Part shown: piece by piece, positions 63,190 to 64,000 of the stretch
How positions within the stretch are numbered: position 1 is the first letter of the stretch
Layout of the letters: the number at the start of each line of letters is the position of its first letter
Assembly (NCBI GenBank): GCA_032158295.1
Contig: CM063245.1
Span: 7,364,700 to 7,428,699, forward strand
From: Pycnopodia helianthoides
Lineage: Eukaryota; Echinodermata; Asteroidea; Forcipulatida; Asteriidae
Direction of reading: 5' to 3'
Length of the DNA stretch: 64,000 nucleotides
The notes under the pieces: generated by a model
Told to the model about the DNA's origin: nothing
The model's database searches: none
What the model saw: the letters and a program-made list of their open reading frames with translations, nothing else
Program-made: the position numbers and the translations under genes

Positions 63190-64000
63190 GGCTGCACCAG
63201 ACCTGTTAATCTGGGGGGGGGGGGCAAGAGGGGGCAAACTAAAATTTAGGGGGGGGGGCAAACAAAAGTCTATAATGTACTGTTTAAGCCTACAATTCAC
63301 TCCAGAAATAAGATTTTGCACTGTGTGAATGTGACATGTTGTGCGAACTGCGTGTACAATGGCTGCTTACAGATTTGGGCAGACAATGCATTTGTATTTA
63401 TAGCAAGTTTCCAAGCCTGTACAGATAAATAAATCCACATTTTATTAACATTGTCGGAGACGAAAAGTGTATTGGGCTTTTTTGATGGTGCCACCTAATT
63501 ATGATGGATGAAACTGAGTTTATTATTTACAGCGCAAACAACATTGTAACAAATTGGGTGCAATGGTTTGAGATTAAACTAAATTTTCGCCATCAGGGAA
63601 AAAACTGGGGGGGGGGGGCAAACTGGGAGGTGGGGGGAAAATAAAAACGGGGGCATTCCCCCCCCGTGCCCCCCCCCCCCCCCCCCGTAGCGCAGCCGCT
63701 GCTTCCAATCATGAACAAGTTCGGGTGGGCGACTACACTTGATTTCAAGTCTGAGATTGTGGTTATTTCTCTGAATCAGCCACGCAAAACGCCCCCACAG
63801 ATTAGCCATCAAACGCCCTAGCTCGCAATCTCAGACTTGACCCTCTTGTGTGTACGGGATATTCATTTATTCACAACTGAAATTTACATAACAACACTGA
63901 TACCAGAGGAATGACAAATCAGGAGGCCACAAAACCAATGTTGGCCCGTCTATTGCAAGTAAGTTACAATCACATCATCATTTTCTGTAAAATCTCATTG
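63190..64000 (-). repeat. 0.7-kb repeat, minus-oriented copy
   Basis: 63295-63494 and 63690-64000 are the reverse complement of 61070-61260 and of 60575-60870. Together with 60586-61570 this makes an inverted pair separated by about 1.7 kb. G-runs near 63213-63222 and 63250-63258 and at 63607-63690 correspond to those at 60881-60961. The copy runs to the window edge. Confidence 0.85.

Larger units (their letters stand above)
56638..64000 (-). other. GAA: 5' UTR intron and/or upstream region of the GAA-like gene
   Basis: The acceptor at 56638-56640 implies at least one upstream non-coding exon on the minus strand. I could not identify it, nor a promoter, in 56.6-64 kb. TATA- and CCAAT-like matches here lie inside repeats. 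Confidence 0.5.

Noticed and set aside
62688..63249. Open frames with FIYIFNA repeats
   Set aside because: They are the 21-bp minisatellite read in frame.
1..64000. tRNA, rRNA, snRNA and riboswitch genes
   Set aside because: I looked for tRNA A/B-box pairs with cloverleaf potential and for rRNA-like sequence and saw none. The many short hairpins are transposon ends.

Overview
This is eukaryotic DNA: three spliced exons, very long introns, non-LTR and tyrosine-recombinase retrotransposons, DNA transposons and minisatellites. No bacterial gene organisation is visible. The repeat mix (CR1/L2-type LINEs, one with a 2A-like motif; DIRS-type remnants; a THAP fragment) and the exon protein sequence suggest a marine invertebrate, most likely a deuterostome such as an echinoderm, hemichordate or amphioxus. 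I cannot name the species.

The only host gene I can support lies on the minus strand and spans most of the window. Its first coding exon (56224-56637) encodes a signal-like hydrophobic segment, a P-type trefoil domain and the start of a GH31 N-terminal domain. The second (25603-25748) and third (675-840) continue that domain. Exon lengths of 146 and 166 nt, and the intron phases, equal those I recall for human GAA exons 3 and 4. The gene is therefore a lysosomal acid alpha-glucosidase-like gene, with introns of about 30.5 kb and 24.8 kb. It runs off the left edge before the catalytic residues.

Almost everything else is mobile DNA inside or upstream of these introns. Region 1.4-3.9 kb is a decayed, uncharacterised repeat-associated coding family. 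Region 4.1-25 kb, and again 36.8-40.2 kb in opposite orientation, is packed with copies of one non-autonomous family. Read on the opposite strand, most complete copies end in a short hairpin, 6-7 nt, CTAG, then T, which is the hallmark of a Helitron 3' end. The copies carry internal CCGGAAGT, AGGTCA-type and TGACGTCA motifs and accumulate arrays of a second hairpin. Other elements sit inside them: an almost complete LINE (14341-18178, TTGGAC target-site duplication, 1115-codon ORF with an N-terminal 2A-like motif), a 29-bp-TIR MITE (9790-10432) and a THAP-bearing segment (about 23.84-24.5 kb).

The 27.5-43.6 kb region is a LINE cluster: one near-complete minus-strand element with ORF1 and ORF2 (27503-32457), a 5'-truncated plus-strand element (33.3-35.3 kb), and several fragments. 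One endonuclease fragment has grown into a 57-bp minisatellite. Region 43.6-49.75 kb is a broken DIRS-like element split by a DNA transposon whose transposase-like remnant is surrounded by copies of GTAACTCGCGTTAC. The right end (52.6-64 kb) holds palindromic elements, a KpnI-palindrome-ended DNA transposon, the first coding exon, inverted duplicates of a roughly 0.7-kb repeat, and a 21-bp minisatellite. The genes do not form a pathway; the window is best read as one housekeeping gene whose introns have become a transposon landscape.
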